Source of the DNA: Sthenelais limicola | Taxonomy: Eukaryota; Annelida; Polychaeta; Phyllodocida; Sigalionidae | Length of the DNA: 64,000 nt | Reading direction: 5' to 3' | NCBI GenBank assembly: GCA_942159475.1 | Contig: OW804094.1 | Coordinates: forward strand, 23,482,366 to 23,546,365 | Shown: positions 1 to 11,343 of the stretch, piece by piece | Position numbering within the stretch: the first letter of the stretch is position 1 | How the letters are laid out: each line of letters begins with the position of its first letter | Program-made: the position numbers and the translations under genes | Notes under the pieces: generated by a model | Database searches by the model: none | What the model was told of the DNA's origin: nothing | Seen by the model: only the letters and a program-made list of their open reading frames with translations

Positions 1-13
1 TAAAACGGATCAC
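1..13 (+). mobile_element. MITE-B, right tip only
   Basis: The window opens on the terminal bases TAAAACGGATCAC, the same right tip as the MITE-B copies ending at 10950 and 11339. The rest lies outside the window. Confidence 0.6.
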
Positions 14-305
14 ATTATTTTGCACGTCGGGCCTGGCATGACATTCTCAATCATCATGCCTTCATGATACCTAATGAACTGGGTCAGGACAATGTTGATT
101 TCATGTTGTCCTGTTCCAAGAAAAAAAATGTGAAAGTGAATGAGAGAGAGAGATAGGGAGAAACGCAAGTCTTCTTAATGGAAATATTCGTATGGAAATA
201 TTTAAAGGCATAATTATTCTTTCAATTGCATTATGAAATAAATATCAAACCTAGTGCTTCCGGCTTGATCAATTTGTCATTTCTCGTACAAATGTATACC
301 CTGTT
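14..305. other. Intergenic, nothing recognised
   Basis: Apart from a short GA run near 144-155, I see no coding potential, RNA gene or repeat shared with the rest of the window. Confidence 0.5.
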
Positions 306-435
306 TTGTCCCCAATCGGAAAGGATATCTATAGATGTGAAATAGGAAAAATCCCAAATATCCAACATTTCTTAGAATATCCTTCTCCTTTTTGGAACAT
401 CCCCTGTATTTAATTAGGCTATTCTCAGTTCTATT
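306..435 (+). repeat. Dispersed repeat F, copy 1
   Basis: This segment, starting around TTGTCCCCAATCGGAAAGGA, recurs at 17711-17887 with the same order of blocks, including the GAAATAGGAAAA and CCTTTTTGGAA motifs and a final TTCTCAGTTC. The second copy has extra tandem units of the TTTTTGGAATAT motif. Class unknown. Confidence 0.55.
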
Positions 436-439
436 CTCA

Positions 440-545
440 AAATTTTGGTCAAATGACTTAGATGAGTTGGAAAAGAATTGAATAAAAAGTAGAAAATATT
501 TAGTTTTTTACTGGCGTTGGCTGAGAGTGCACATTTAATCACTGG
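440..545 (+). repeat. Dispersed repeat E, copy 1
   Basis: About 100 bp shared with 7227-7322: CAAATGACTT, AAAATATTTA.TTTTTTAC and GGCTGAGAGTGCA blocks in the same order. The family is unidentified. Confidence 0.5.
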
Positions 546-562
546 AAGCAAATCAGGCATGT

Positions 563-797
563 GGGTCAGATTTTCAGGAAATGTACAATTCAACTTCACC
601 AATCTTCTCAAATATCCTAAATTTCAGACGAAAATAAAGTTCAAAATACAGTTCACCCTAACCAAACATATAGCTAGAATCAATGCAATGCTGAATATAC
701 TCGAATTTACCTTGTATTGACCAAATTGCAGCCTAATCTAGCATAATTTACTAAATGTGTACAGCTGCCAATTGTACATTTTCTGAAAATCTGACCC
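563..797 (-). mobile_element. MITE-A
   Basis: A 235-bp element with inverted termini GGGTCAGATTTTCAG / CTGAAAATCTGACCC and inner TGTACAATT arms. It is flanked by a perfect 4-bp duplication ATGT (559-562 and 798-801). Non-autonomous, no coding capacity. Superfamilies with 4-bp duplications, such as Chapaev, Sola or Ginger, are possible; I cannot choose between them. Confidence 0.85.
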
Positions 798-1085
798 ATG
801 TAATTTCTGCAACCTGGTATATTTACCTCCACCTTTCCCCACTATCCACAATCTGCAGAGCACCCCCACTACACCCCGTCCCTCGTCTCATATGTGGTAT
901 GTGTAATTACCGCTTGTCGATGCCTCATATGCCCACGGGCTAAATACAGCCTCATCTTGCGCGTATTCCAATCTATCAGCACAGATCCTTTTTCTATTCA
1001 TGGGGTTGTGGATGATGATGAGATGATATCAATTATCATTTCATGCTATCCCTTCCCTCGAGTCTCTTAAGACTAGAAGGTGTGG
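798..1085. other. Intergenic, nothing recognised
   Basis: No repeat of this window and no credible ORF; unique-looking sequence leading into the minisatellite. Confidence 0.4.
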
Positions 1086-1089
1086 AAAA

Positions 1090-3855
1090 TGTGATATAGT
1101 CTAACCCCACCTTGGTGTGGACTATGTAATATAATCTAACCTTGGTGTGGACTATGTAATATAATCTAACCTTGGTGTGGACTATGTAATATAATCTAAC
1201 CTTGGTGTGGACTATGTAATATAATCTAACCTTGGTGTGGACTATGTAATATAGTCTAACCTTGGTGTGGACTATGTAATATAATCTAACCTTGGTGTGG
1301 ACTATGTAATATAATCTAACCTTGGTGTGGACTATGTAATATAGTCTAACCTTGGTGTGGACTATGTAATATAATCTAACCTTGGTGTGGACTATGTAAT
1401 ATAATCTAACCTTGGTGTGGACTATGTAATATAGTCTAACCTTGGTGTGGACTATGTAATATAATCTAACCTTGGTGTGGACCATGTAATATAATCTAAC
1501 CTTGGTGTGGACCATGTAATATAATCTAACCTTGGTGTGGACTATGTAATATAATCTAACCTTGGTGTGGACTATGTAATATAATCTAACCTTGGTGTGG
1601 ACTGTGTAATATAATCTAACCTTGGTGTGGACTATGTAATATAATCTAACCTTGGTGTGGACTATGTAATATAATCTAACCTTGGTGTGGACTGTGTAAT
1701 ATAATCTAACCTTGGTGTGGACTATGTAATATAATCTAACCTTGGGGTGGACTATGTAATATGATCTAACCTTCGTGTGGACTATGTAATACAATCTAAC
1801 CTTGGTGTGGACTATGTAATATAATCTAACCTTGGTGTGGACTATGTAATATAATCTAACCTTGGTGTGGACTATGTAATATAATCTAACCTTGGGGTGG
1901 ACTATGTAATATAATCTAACCTTGGTGTGGACTATGTAATATAATCTAACCTTGGTGTGGACTATGTAATATAATCTAACCTTGGTGTGGACTATGTAAT
2001 ATAATCTAACCTAGGTGTGGACTATGTAATATAATCTAACCTTGGTGGGGACTATGTAATATAATCTAACCTTGGTGTGGACTATGTAATATAATCTAAC
2101 CTTGGTGTGGACTATGTAATATAATCTAACCTTGGTGTGGACTATGTAATATAATCTAGCCTTGGTGTGGACTATGTAATATAATCTAACCTTGGTGTGG
2201 ACTATGTAATATAATCTAACCTTGGTGTGAACTATGTAATCTAACCCCACCTTGGTGTGGACTATGTAATATAACCTAACCTTGGTGTGGACTATGTAAT
2301 CTAACCCCACCTTGGTGTGGACTATGTAATATAATATAATCTAACCTTGGTGTGGACTATGTAATATAACCTAACCTTGGTGTGGACTATGTAATCTAAC
2401 CCCACCTTGGTGTGGACTATGTAATATAATATAATCTAACCTTGGTGTGGACTATGTAATATAATCTAACCTTGGTGTGGACTATGTAATATAATCTAAC
2501 CTTGGTGTGGACTATGTAATATAATCTAACCTTGGTGTGGACTATGTAATATAATCTAACCTTGGTGTGGACTATGTAATATAATCTAACCTTGGTGTGG
2601 ACTATGTAATATAACCTAACCTTGGTGTGGACTATGTAATATAATCTAACCTTGGTGTGGACTATGTAATATAATCAAACCTTGGTGTGGACTATGTAAT
2701 ATAATCTAACCTTGGTGTGGACTATGTAATATAATCTAACCTTGGTGCGGACTGTGTAATATAATCTAACCCCACCTTGGTGTGGACTATGTAATATAAT
2801 CTAACCTTGGTGTGGACTATGTAATATAATATAATCTAACCTTGGTGTGGACTATGTAATATAATCTAACCTTGGTGTGAACTATGTAATCTAACCCCAC
2901 CTTGGTGTGGACTATGTAATATAACCTAACCTTGGTGTGGACTATGTAATCTAACCCCACCTTGGTGTGGACTATGTAATATAATATAATCTAACCTTGG
3001 TGTGGACTATGTAATATAACCTAACCTTGGTGTGGACTATGTAATCTAACCCCACCTTGGTGTGGACTATGTAATATAATATAATCTAACCTTGGTGTGG
3101 ACTATGTAATATAATCTAACCTTGGTGTGGACTATGTAATATAATCTAACCTTGGTGTGGACTATGTAATATAATCTAACCTTGGTGTGGACTATGTAAT
3201 ATAATCTAACCTTGGTGTGGACTATGTAATATAACCTAACCTTGGTGTGGACTATGTAATATAATCTAACCTTGGTGTGGACTATGTAATATAATCTAAC
3301 CTTGGTGTGGACTATGTAATATAATCTAACCTTGGTGTGGACTATGTAATATAACCTAACCTTGATGTGGACTATGTAATATAATCTAACCTTGATGTGG
3401 ACTATGTAATATAATCTAACCTTGGTGTGGACTATGTAATATAATCTAACCTTGGTGTGGACTATGTAATATAATCTAACCTTGATGTGGACTATGTAAT
3501 ATAATCTAACCTTGGTGTGGACTATGTAATATAATCTAACCTTGGTGTGGACTATGTAATATAATTTAACCTTGGTGTGGACTATGTAATATAACCTCAC
3601 CTTGGTGTGGACTATGTAATATAATCTAACCTTGGTGTGGACTATGTAATATAATCTAACCTTGGTGTGGACTATGTAATATAATCTAACCTTGGTGTGG
3701 ACTATGTAATATAGTCTAACCTTGGTGTGGACTATGTAATATAATCTAGCCTTGGTGTGGACTATGTAATATAATCTAACCTTGGTGTGGACTATGTAAT
3801 ATAATCTAACCTTGGTGTGGACTATGTAATATAATCTAACCTTGGTGTGGACTAT
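1090..3855. repeat. 30-bp minisatellite, about 92 units
   Basis: A tandem array of a 30-bp unit containing CTTGGTGTGGACTATGTAAT. Most units are identical or differ by one or two bases. Some are expanded (ATAATATAATCTAAC) or carry a CCCAC variant. Because 30 is divisible by 3, the minus strand stays open over long stretches with a repeating 10-residue YYIVHTKVRL peptide. This follows from the repeat and is not evidence of a gene. A block of about 215 bp beginning at 2221 is repeated at 2871, showing higher-order duplication. The array ends where a LINE poly-A tail begins. Confidence 0.95.
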
Positions 3856-5398
3856 TCTTTTTTTTTTTTTTTTTTACAAATCTTTATTGAACACTATCCT
3901 GCCATCTTGGCTTCTACAATGCTAAAGGACATTTTAAAAGTTAACTTGTTGTTCCTCGCTAGGGATGTATGAGATGAAATATCCGAGTAAACCACCAGGT
4001 GGTGTCACCATACGTAAGGCACAGCCTTTGTATTTCTTAAAATATACTATCAAGCTTTTTTTTAGGTTTTACCCAATCTCTCATTCGACACACATATACG
4101 GTGTTAATCTTTATTTTTATTATACTAACTCAATATTTTCGGTTATGTCCGCCTCCAGATATCTCCAGAGTCTGTTCTCCTCCTTGCTAACTTTTCTAAA
4201 TTGATGTGAACTTATTACAACTCTACACCTTATTCTCAACTGATACAGTGCATTTTTGGCATTTAAATTACCATCGTCAAACAATTTCTGCCTGTGAACA
4301 AAGGCTTTAACTTGGAGGAATATCCAGTTTATGATTTTCAAATTGAGGTTAGTTATTTCAATTCCTAATAATATATCACACAAATCTGTCACAAAAACAC
4401 CTCTTCTCTTGCGTATTATTGGTTCACCTTTTGTGTTTACATTCAAGTGTCCAGAATCATAAATCATGCGATACACAATCTTCCACAGGCTAGCAGTTGC
4501 TTTACATGTTACAAAAAAGTGGGCCAGATCGTCTTCATCAGAGCATCAAAGCATCTCCCTGATGCTTTAAGGCATTCAACCACTTCACAGGAATCGCACC
4601 CTTTAAAATTTTCCAATGAGCCCTTGAAGGGTAAAAAGCATAGTTCTGTATCAACTCATTCATAGACATAATATCTTTATGTTCATTTAAGATATCACCG
4701 ACAGCCGATATACCTCTGGCTTCCCATTTTTCCCAATACAGTTGTTCACCTTTATTCTTGATTAATCTATTATGCCATAGCCTTTCTCGCAAGATTTCAT
4801 CAGCATCTTTAGGCTCATAACGATAATAATATCTATTCCAAATCTCGAATAAGTCTGCATAGAATTCATTCAACACTTCTTTGGGCCTGGATCTCGACAT
4901 GATAATATTTCCCACATTTCTTCCGTGGAACTCTTCCAGGGCTTTAAAACTTGACGAATCATGTTGGAGCATCAGTTTTTTTATCCACATTAACCTTTTG
5001 GTTTCATAAATCTCCTCTAGGAGTCTAAGTCCCAGACCACCATTCTCTATGGATTGAGTTAAAAATGGGGCACTGATTTTACAATGCGGACCCTTCCATA
5101 TAAAATTCAATATAATACCATTTATCTCTTTTATAAGCGGTTTACCGAAGGCAATACATGACAAAGCATGTTGGAAAATGGGCATAAGAAACACATTACA
5201 GATAAGAACCTTACCTTTCAAGGTTAAGAATCTATTATTCCATTGGCTTATAATTGATTTAACACGAATAATGCTCTCTTCGCTGTTTATCTTATACAGA
5301 GTTTTCTCATACCTCTCTGTGACGGTTGTCAGTCAAAAAGAAACCAGTATTTTGAAAGGGTCTCTGTGTCTCTGTAAACGTAACGACTTTTCCACTTG
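3856..5398 (-). mobile_element. 5'-truncated LINE retrotransposon
   Basis: On the minus strand this is the 3' end of a non-LTR retrotransposon: the C-terminal part of a reverse-transcriptase ORF, a 3' UTR, an AATAAA signal just before the end, and a poly-A tail of about 20 (plus-strand T run at 3857-3876). The 5' end is lost near 5398, as usual for LINE insertions. The tail directly abuts the 30-bp minisatellite, and the array does not resume beyond the LINE, so insertion at the array edge is likelier than into its middle. The protein suggests an L1/Tx1-like clade. Confidence 0.8.
4120..5375 (-). pseudogene. LINE ORF2 C-terminal remnant
   Basis: Post-reverse-transcriptase region of a LINE polyprotein, which in an intact element supplies reverse transcription for target-primed integration. 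Visible family hallmarks are LKGKVLICN, FIWKG and ENGGLGLRLL, followed by LRWIK-like MWIKKL and, further on, AHFFVTC with LWKIVYRMIYDSGH. Two breaks show it is dead. A one-base shift near 4545-4560 separates the GDAL segment from the DLAHFF segment, and an in-frame TGA lies at 5333-5335, upstream of which the reading resumes with FKILVSF. The endonuclease and catalytic YADD region are absent because of 5' truncation. Assignment to L1/Tx1 is by motif memory only. Confidence 0.75.
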
Positions 5399-5601
5399 AT
5401 TGTTCATCCATACACTTTAGTAACTTTATTTTTCAAACATACAAAGATATAAAAGTACTTATGAGATGGACTAACGTTTAATATCGTTGGAATCCACTTG
5501 GTCGAATCATTATGAATAGGACCTTTTGTCACTGGAGACACATCCTGTGACACATCACATGAATTGGACGGGAGTAAATTGGGTAAGATTTTATTTTGGT
5601 A

Positions 5602-5896
5602 ATGGGGATTTGCATAGACAATAGTACAGTCTAAAATCTATAGAAAACATGCCATGTTCAGCATGGACTATTTATCAATGCTCTAATGTCAATATCCATG
5701 TTTTATACATGTTTCCATAACACATGCCTCCATCAGTCCCATCATGCATTTGGTTTATACAAGCTATGATATTGGTGAAAACATTCTTGCAATATTCGAT
5801 AAAAATGTTGCTAAATATTTGTATGTCAGATTTTATCAAAACCCATCCCAGCATGCACTGCAGCAGACATGCGCAGTGAGACATGCAACGCCCCTA
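5602..5896 (+). mobile_element. MITE-C, internally deleted
   Basis: Starts TGGGGATTTGCATAG and ends GCAACGCCCCTA, matching other MITE-C copies throughout, but lacks about 45 bp after the first 15 bases (the usual GCCGCCATTTTGAATC block is missing). Confidence 0.75.
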
Positions 5897-6231
5897 TTAA
5901 AGCTGAGAATGCTGCTTTAAGATAGTCCAAGGTGGTGAAAAAGCGATAGAAAAACAGTATGTAAAAGTGTAGGGAGCATTTTGTATACATCCAGCCACCT
6001 TTCAGCAAGAACATTGGGTGCCTCAATTACATATGACAAATAACTTCTGTTAGAGGTAAAATAAATGACAGAGCTAGCTTGGTGTGGCCGTCCTCAGCCC
6101 CGTTCACATTCCACACATGCGCAATAAGCCATATATTATGGGATGGTTTGATGGGATGCTGGATACGAGAACGAGGCTGGTGTGCCCTCAAGCAGAATGA
6201 AATCACACAGGACTATATATCTTCCTGAATA
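5897..6231. other. Unassigned spacer
   Basis: No credible gene. One stretch near 6135 (TATGGGATGGTTTGATGGGA) loosely resembles MITE-C interior sequence, but too weakly to call. Confidence 0.4.
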
Positions 6232-6463
6232 TCTCAACGTCAGAAAATGTATACAATTCGCTTTCACCAATCCCCTAAAATAACTGAAATTTAAGACACA
6301 AATAACATTCAAAATACAGTTCAATCTAGCTGGACAGATTCCTTGTATCAAGGCATTAATAAATGTACTCATATTTTCCTATGATTTATCATTTTCCAGC
6401 CTTATTTAGCAGAATCTATTAGATGTGTAGAGCTGCAGATTATATGTAAATGCGGACTGGCCC
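6232..6463 (-). mobile_element. MITE-A, degenerate
   Basis: Diverged copy recognised by AGAAAATGTATACAATT, CTTTCACCAATCC, TTCAAAATACAGTTCAA and TTTAGCAGAAT in family order; both tips are decayed. It lies 4 bp before the next MITE-A. Confidence 0.6.
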
Positions 6464-6467
6464 ATAT

Positions 6468-6704
6468 GGGTCAGATTTTCAGAAAATGTACAATTGGCAG
6501 CTGTACACAATTAGTAAATTCTGCGAAATTAGGCTGCAATTTTGTCAATACTAGGTAAATTCAAGCATATATTCAGCACTGCATTGATTCTAGCAACCTG
6601 TTTGGTTAGGTTGAACTGTATTTTGAACTTTATTTTCATCTGAAATTTGGGTTATATGAGAAAATTGGCGAAGGTGAATTGTACATTTTCTGAAACTCTG
6701 ACCC
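6468..6704 (+). mobile_element. MITE-A
   Basis: 237 bp with intact GGGTCAGATTTTCAG start and CTCTGACCC end; 4-bp duplication ATAT on both sides. Confidence 0.85.
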
Positions 6705-6762
6705 ATATACAGAATAGCGTACGTTAGGGAGGTTTGTTATGCATCTACCTCCGCCAAAATAT

Positions 6763-7172
6763 GTGATGTGTTCCAGTAAAATGAGTCACAAGTCGCAAAA
6801 GGGATATTTTTGAAAGTGCTTTTTTACAAGATCTCTTCATTGAAATGCTCTGAATTTTAGAGGGTTTAGCACTCATATAAATTCATGAAACAAATTTCAG
6901 GACATTGTATTAAATATATCCTTGCGTTTTGAAGGCCTTAGTATGGAGTACATTTAGTTAGTTTACTGGTAATTACCCATCGAGAAACATTGCAAACTTA
7001 TTTTTTCAAAAATCAAAAAATCAAACTTAAAATATAGAAATACTTATTAGGTGTCATAGTGTTGACTATCATAGGAATCGGCTTGATCTCCTCTTATCAA
7101 ATATGGCTTAATATCTCGATTAAATTCTATATTTTACGACTTATGACTCATTTTCCAAATAAAAAACGGGAC
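6763..7172 (+). mobile_element. MITE-B
   Basis: Begins GTGATGTGTTCCAGG and AGTCACAAGTCGCAAAA, ends with the inverted CGACTTATGACTCATTTTCC. The last bases are altered, so the exact right tip and duplication are unclear. Confidence 0.75.
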
Positions 7173-7226
7173 ATTTTAGAAGACCTGTAGTAAAAACAAC
7201 TCGACAAATCCTCCAGAACCCTGCTC

Positions 7227-7322
7227 AAATGACTTCTAGATGGGTTAGAACAGACTGGAACAAAGAATACAAAATATTTACTTTTTTACCGACAGTAGCT
7301 GAGAGTGCAGCTTTAATAAACG
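7227..7322 (+). repeat. Dispersed repeat E, copy 2
   Basis: Second copy of the segment at 440-545. Confidence 0.5.
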
Positions 7323-7853
7323 TTTTTTTACAAGGAGTTTTATACAAATGGAGCGGATATAAGCGCTAGATTCTATAATAATGACACCCTGAATTTGTTT
7401 TCCAAAATCTGAAATTGTATAGGCATTTTGTGAAATTGGAAAAAAAAGTAACATCATTTGCCTACATACTATATGATATGAATAATGAATAATAATAATA
7501 GTTTTATCATTATTCATTTGCACCTATTTAGCATTTCTATATTTCACCACACATCAACAGATATAGAATTCATCTGTAACATTAGACTGCGACAAAATAA
7601 CAAACTATGGCTACATTATACAAGATTTGGCTGAATCTCTGCAGAGAAGACACCAACATGGCGATATCTGCCTACTTTCTCAGCAGTATAAGTAAAATAA
7701 ATTAAGTGTAGCTAGCAGATAGGCCTGCCTGAGGTTAAGATAACGGCCAGCCTTCCAAAGATAATTGTTCTTCGGTACACACCCTCCCACCATGATAAGC
7801 TACTGCCAGAAGCAGCAGCACACACTCTAACATCAAGTGGTTCATATTTATGT
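7323..7853. other. Intergenic, nothing recognised
   Basis: AT-rich with an ATAATAATAATA run near 7490; no gene or known repeat seen. Confidence 0.4.
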
Positions 7854-8034
7854 GGTTCTAGGACAGCTACCCGCCGGACATTGACCCGCCGGATATAACC
7901 CCCCCCCCGACTTTTTCGCTGGGATGGTAAATGTCCTAGCGGGGTGATGTCCAGGATGGTAATTGTCCAGGGGGTAAAAGTTGGCGGGGATATGTCCGGC
8001 GGGTAGATGTCCGGCGGTTAGCTGTCCTGACACC
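7854..8034. mobile_element. Foldback MITE-H with 9-bp target duplication
   Basis: 181 bp of GC-rich inverted repeat in AT-rich surroundings. Each arm carries AGGACAGCTA and two CCGCCGGAYA-type motifs. A perfect 9-bp duplication TATTTATGT flanks it (7845-7853 and 8035-8043). The tips read GGTTCTAGGACAGC on the left and the complement of GGTGTCAGGACAGC on the right. Nine-bp duplications are typical of Mutator-like elements, which is my tentative assignment. No ORF. Confidence 0.8.
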
Positions 8035-8043
8035 TATTTATGT

Positions 8044-8371
8044 ATATACTCTCTTGCCATTTGTTACTATTATTCTATTATAACCTGAGATACCCCCTAG
8101 GTATTACGGTATATGGTGGTGCTGTACGGCTCGACTAACCACTGTTTTGTCATTTTCGTACCTATATGTTTTATTTTATCATATGTCTAAGTCATTTAAT
8201 CTAGTTTACTCTTATATATTCAAAATTATGGTAACAGCCGGAAGAAATGTACTCTAGGTAGTCCATAAAGGTATGTCGACCCTTTTGTCTGTTTATATAG
8301 TGCTCGTTTGTACTCATTTGTACTCATTGAAAAGGCAAATAAAAAACATCTGATCTTATCTTATGTGATCG
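8044..8371. other. Spacer with possible retroposon tail
   Basis: Nothing coding. At 8326-8360 AAAGGCAAATAAAAAACATC is followed by a TCTTATCTTATG run, which looks like the 3' tail of a LINE or SINE, but no body was identified. Confidence 0.3.
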
Positions 8372-8374
8372 GTT

Positions 8375-8640
8375 AGCCTACTGGGAAATGAGTAAAAAAA
8401 AGCGATTTATTCACAACATCTCTTCGTCTGAATGTTCTAATTTCCAGCAGGATTAATGCTATCAGCCATGTGAATACATGAACTAAATTGGAAGACAGTG
8501 TATTAAATATATGCCTGCATTTAAATACATCTCTGTGGTCATCCTATGGAGTGCATTTAATTACTTTGTGTACTTTTTTATTTTTTTATTTTTATTTTAT
8601 TTTTTTATTTTTTTCCCCAAATTAGAATTACTTGTAATCT
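8375..8640 (+). mobile_element. MITE-B, diverged and truncated
   Basis: Matches the MITE-B copy at 49296 through TTTATTCACAA, GAATGTTCTAAT, GAATACATGAACTAAAT and CATCCTATGGAGT. It then dissolves into a T-rich low-complexity stretch (8575-8615). Confidence 0.6.
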
Positions 8641-9486
8641 AACCTATGTCTGAAATAATCAGTGATTTTTGACAAAAAAGCTTATGAAAGCAGGAAAACA
8701 GGTTTTCCTAACCCGAAACTGTCAAAAAGCACATTTCCCATGTTTAAAACAACTATTGTTATGAAATAGACATTTTTTTTCAGTTCCTGGGAGGTGGTTT
8801 CCAAAAAAAAAAAAAAAAAAAAAAAGTTACCACCTCCCTACCTAGTTTTTCAGCCAGATAAATCGGAAACACACCTATTTTTTTTTTGCCTTATGTATTG
8901 ATTATTCATTTTCTAATGCCCGGACCTACATATGCAGAATATTAGTATTGTAAATATCTACGCCAGAATCAAAAAAGATATATACAACAATAGTCATTCA
9001 ATCAAAATGGGTCAATAAAGAGGATAATAAAATGAATAATTGAAAAAACATGATCACTGAGAATCAAGTGTATTCTAATAGTGTATCCGCAGTACTTTTG
9101 TAGTGACGTCATAACTCCATGGATGGCCTTGACCTTCCACTCCAGACAAGTAAGACAATGGGCAATCCAACCTGGCATCAGTCATGAAGACTTGCCAAAA
9201 AGTAGAAAAGAAAAAAAGAGAATGGCCGCTAACAAGTCTCAACCCATGTATTTAGCCAGTTCGCAAATGGAGTCACTATTTTAGTTGACATTGAAGAGTA
9301 ATATAATACGGCAAGGTTGAGGTGGTGCGTTGGGTATGGGTCCTAGAGCAGAATTGATATTGAGGGTGGTGGGTGGTGGGGGGGGGGGGGGTCGTTTTAA
9401 AATACGTACCAGGAAAGCAGTTGGTGATATGTTATAGCAAAGAAACTATTTACCTACTAAACAAGTTAAACATACTTAATATACAA
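8641..9486. other. Spacer with poly-A and poly-G runs
   Basis: Contains a 23-base A run (8803-8825) enclosed by inverted GGGAGGTGG / CCACCTCCC, and a G run near 9375-9392. A 67-codon plus-strand ORF at 9081-9284 has no recognisable domain and is not called. Confidence 0.4.
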
Positions 9487-9649
9487 TAGGGGGTTTGCAT
9501 GTGACACTGCGCATGCCTATTACAGTGCATGCTGGGATGGATTCAATTCAAATCTGACATACAAATATTAAGCAACATTTTTATTGAAAAATGAAAGGAT
9601 CTTTTCACTGATATCGTAGCTCGTGTAAATGAAAGCTTGTACTATAAGG

Positions 9650-10001
9650 AAATAACCTAAATGTCCAAATACGATCTTTAGAAAACTTTAACGATTTAAA
9701 ATAAACATCAAATTTAGCCTAAGTAGACTGTAGTAGGCCCTACCGTCTGTTTGTTTGTTTCTATATACATGTATGATCTGAGGAATTTATAATGGTTTGT
9801 CCAAGTTAAGGGACCAAAAAAATTGAATTGTATAATGCATAACTTAGAAATCCTAGTTTCTTTTTTCTCTCTGGCTCAGGGCCCAGTGGTATTCCACCTT
9901 AGGGTGAATTGGGGAGCCATGATTTAACTCATAACTATCTTACACTGATGTAACTGCTCGTTAACCTGAATAACAATTATTCAAAAAAAGAAAAAAAAAA
10001 G
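9650..10001 (+). mobile_element. Unidentified poly-A retroposon inside MITE-C
   Basis: About 350 bp not part of MITE-C, ending in an A-rich tail (AAAAAAAGAAAAAAAAAA at 9984-10001), after which MITE-C sequence resumes. This suggests a SINE or truncated LINE. Body not recognised. Confidence 0.45.
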
Positions 10002-10047
10002 GAAACATGCAAAACACATGACCATTGACATTAGAGCATTGATAAAT

Positions 10048-10455
10048 GTGATGTGTTTCAGGAAAATGAATCATAAGTCGCAAAATATGGATTCTGAGAT
10101 ATCATTATATTTGAAAAGAGGAGATCAAGCCGATTCCAATGATAGTAAACAGTCTAATAATCTATAAAGTATTTCTAGATTTTAAGTTTGATGTTTTAAG
10201 TTTTGAAAAGAAAAGTTTCCAATATTTCTTGGGGTCAATAAACAGTAAAGTAACTAAATGTAGTCCATATGACAACCTTTAAAACGAAAGGATATACTAC
10301 ATAGATTGTCCTGAAATTTGATACATCGATTGATATAGCTATATGTGATGAACTCTCTAAACATCAGAACATTCCAATAATGTGATCTTGTAAAAAAAAC
10401 ACTTTGAAAAATATCAATCTTGCGACTTATGACTCATTTTCCTGAAACACATCAC
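10048..10455 (-). mobile_element. MITE-B
   Basis: 408 bp, both tips intact (GTGATGTG / CACATCAC), 4-bp duplication AAAT at 10044-10047 and 10456-10459. Confidence 0.85.
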
Positions 10456-10579
10456 AAATATTCCATGCTGACCATAGATTTTACACTGTACCATTAGTTA
10501 CTCGAATTTGTCATGATGTTGACACTTCACTGGTGATGGTTTTAAGAATTTATGTTCTTATCCTATGATAAATAAATAT

Positions 10580-10950
10580 GTGATGTGTTTCAGGAAAATG
10601 AGTCACAAGTCGCTAAATTGATATTTTTCAAATTGTTTTATCTATAAGTTCTCTTAGAAGGAATGTTCTGATCATTAGAGGCTAGCACTTATAGTCATAT
10701 GAATACATGTACCAAATTTCAGGACATTATATTAAATATATCCTTGCATTTTGAAGCCCTTCATATGGAGTATATTTATTTACTTTACTGGTAATTACCC
10801 ATCCAGAAACATGAATAAAAATAAAAATATCAAACTTAATATATAGAAATACATATTAGGTGGCCTATTGTTTACTATCATTGAAATCAGATTGATCTCC
10901 TCTTTCCAAATATTTTGCGACTTGTGACACATTTTCCTAAAACGGATCAC
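10580..10950 (+). mobile_element. MITE-B
   Basis: 371 bp ending in the variant tip AAAACGGATCAC; flanked by ATAT on both sides. The right ATAT is shared with the next copy. Confidence 0.85.
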
Positions 10951-10954
10951 ATAT

Positions 10955-11339
10955 GTGATGTGTTCCAGGAAAATGAGTCACAAGTCGCAAAATTGGTATT
11001 TTTTAAAGTGTTTTTCTACAAGATCTCTTTATTGAAATGCTCTGATTTTTATAGGGTTTAGTACTTATAGTCATATGAATACACACATGTAACAAATTTC
11101 GGGACATTGTATTAAATATATCATTCCGTTTCGAAGGCCTTCATATGGAGTATATTTAGTTACATTGCAGACATATTTTTTTCTAAAATAAAAATACCAA
11201 ACTTAAAATATAGAAATACATATTAGATATCCCAGTGTTTACTATCATTGGAATCAGCTTGATCTCCTCTTTTCAAATATGGTGACATCTCAAAATCCAT
11301 ATTTTGCAACTTATGACTCATTTTCCTAAAACGGATCAC
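10955..11339 (+). mobile_element. MITE-B
   Basis: 385 bp in the same orientation as its left neighbour, with only ATAT between them and ATAT again at 11340-11343. It carries the same ACGGATCAC right tip. Confidence 0.85.
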
Positions 11340-11343
11340 ATAT

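Larger units (their letters stand above)
9487..10505 (-). mobile_element. MITE-C interrupted by two later insertions
   Basis: Starts TAGGGGGTTTGCATGTGAC and follows the minus-orientation MITE-C order to about 9630. It resumes at 10002 (GGAAACATGCAAAACACATG), is cut again by MITE-B at 10048-10455, and ends in AATATTCCATGCTGA...GTACCATTAG near 10505. The MITE-B target duplication AAAT sits in the MITE-C sequence, proving the order of insertion. Confidence 0.7.

Noticed and set aside
1036..3600. Long minus-strand ORFs with a YYIVHTKVRL repeat peptide
   Set aside because: Direct consequence of a 30-bp tandem unit free of stops in one frame; no start context, splice signal or non-repeat domain.
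1090..3855. CRISPR-like array
   Set aside because: Units are contiguous with no unique spacers, and the genome is eukaryotic.
9081..9284. 67-residue ORF
   Set aside because: No recognisable domain, splice context or conservation clue.
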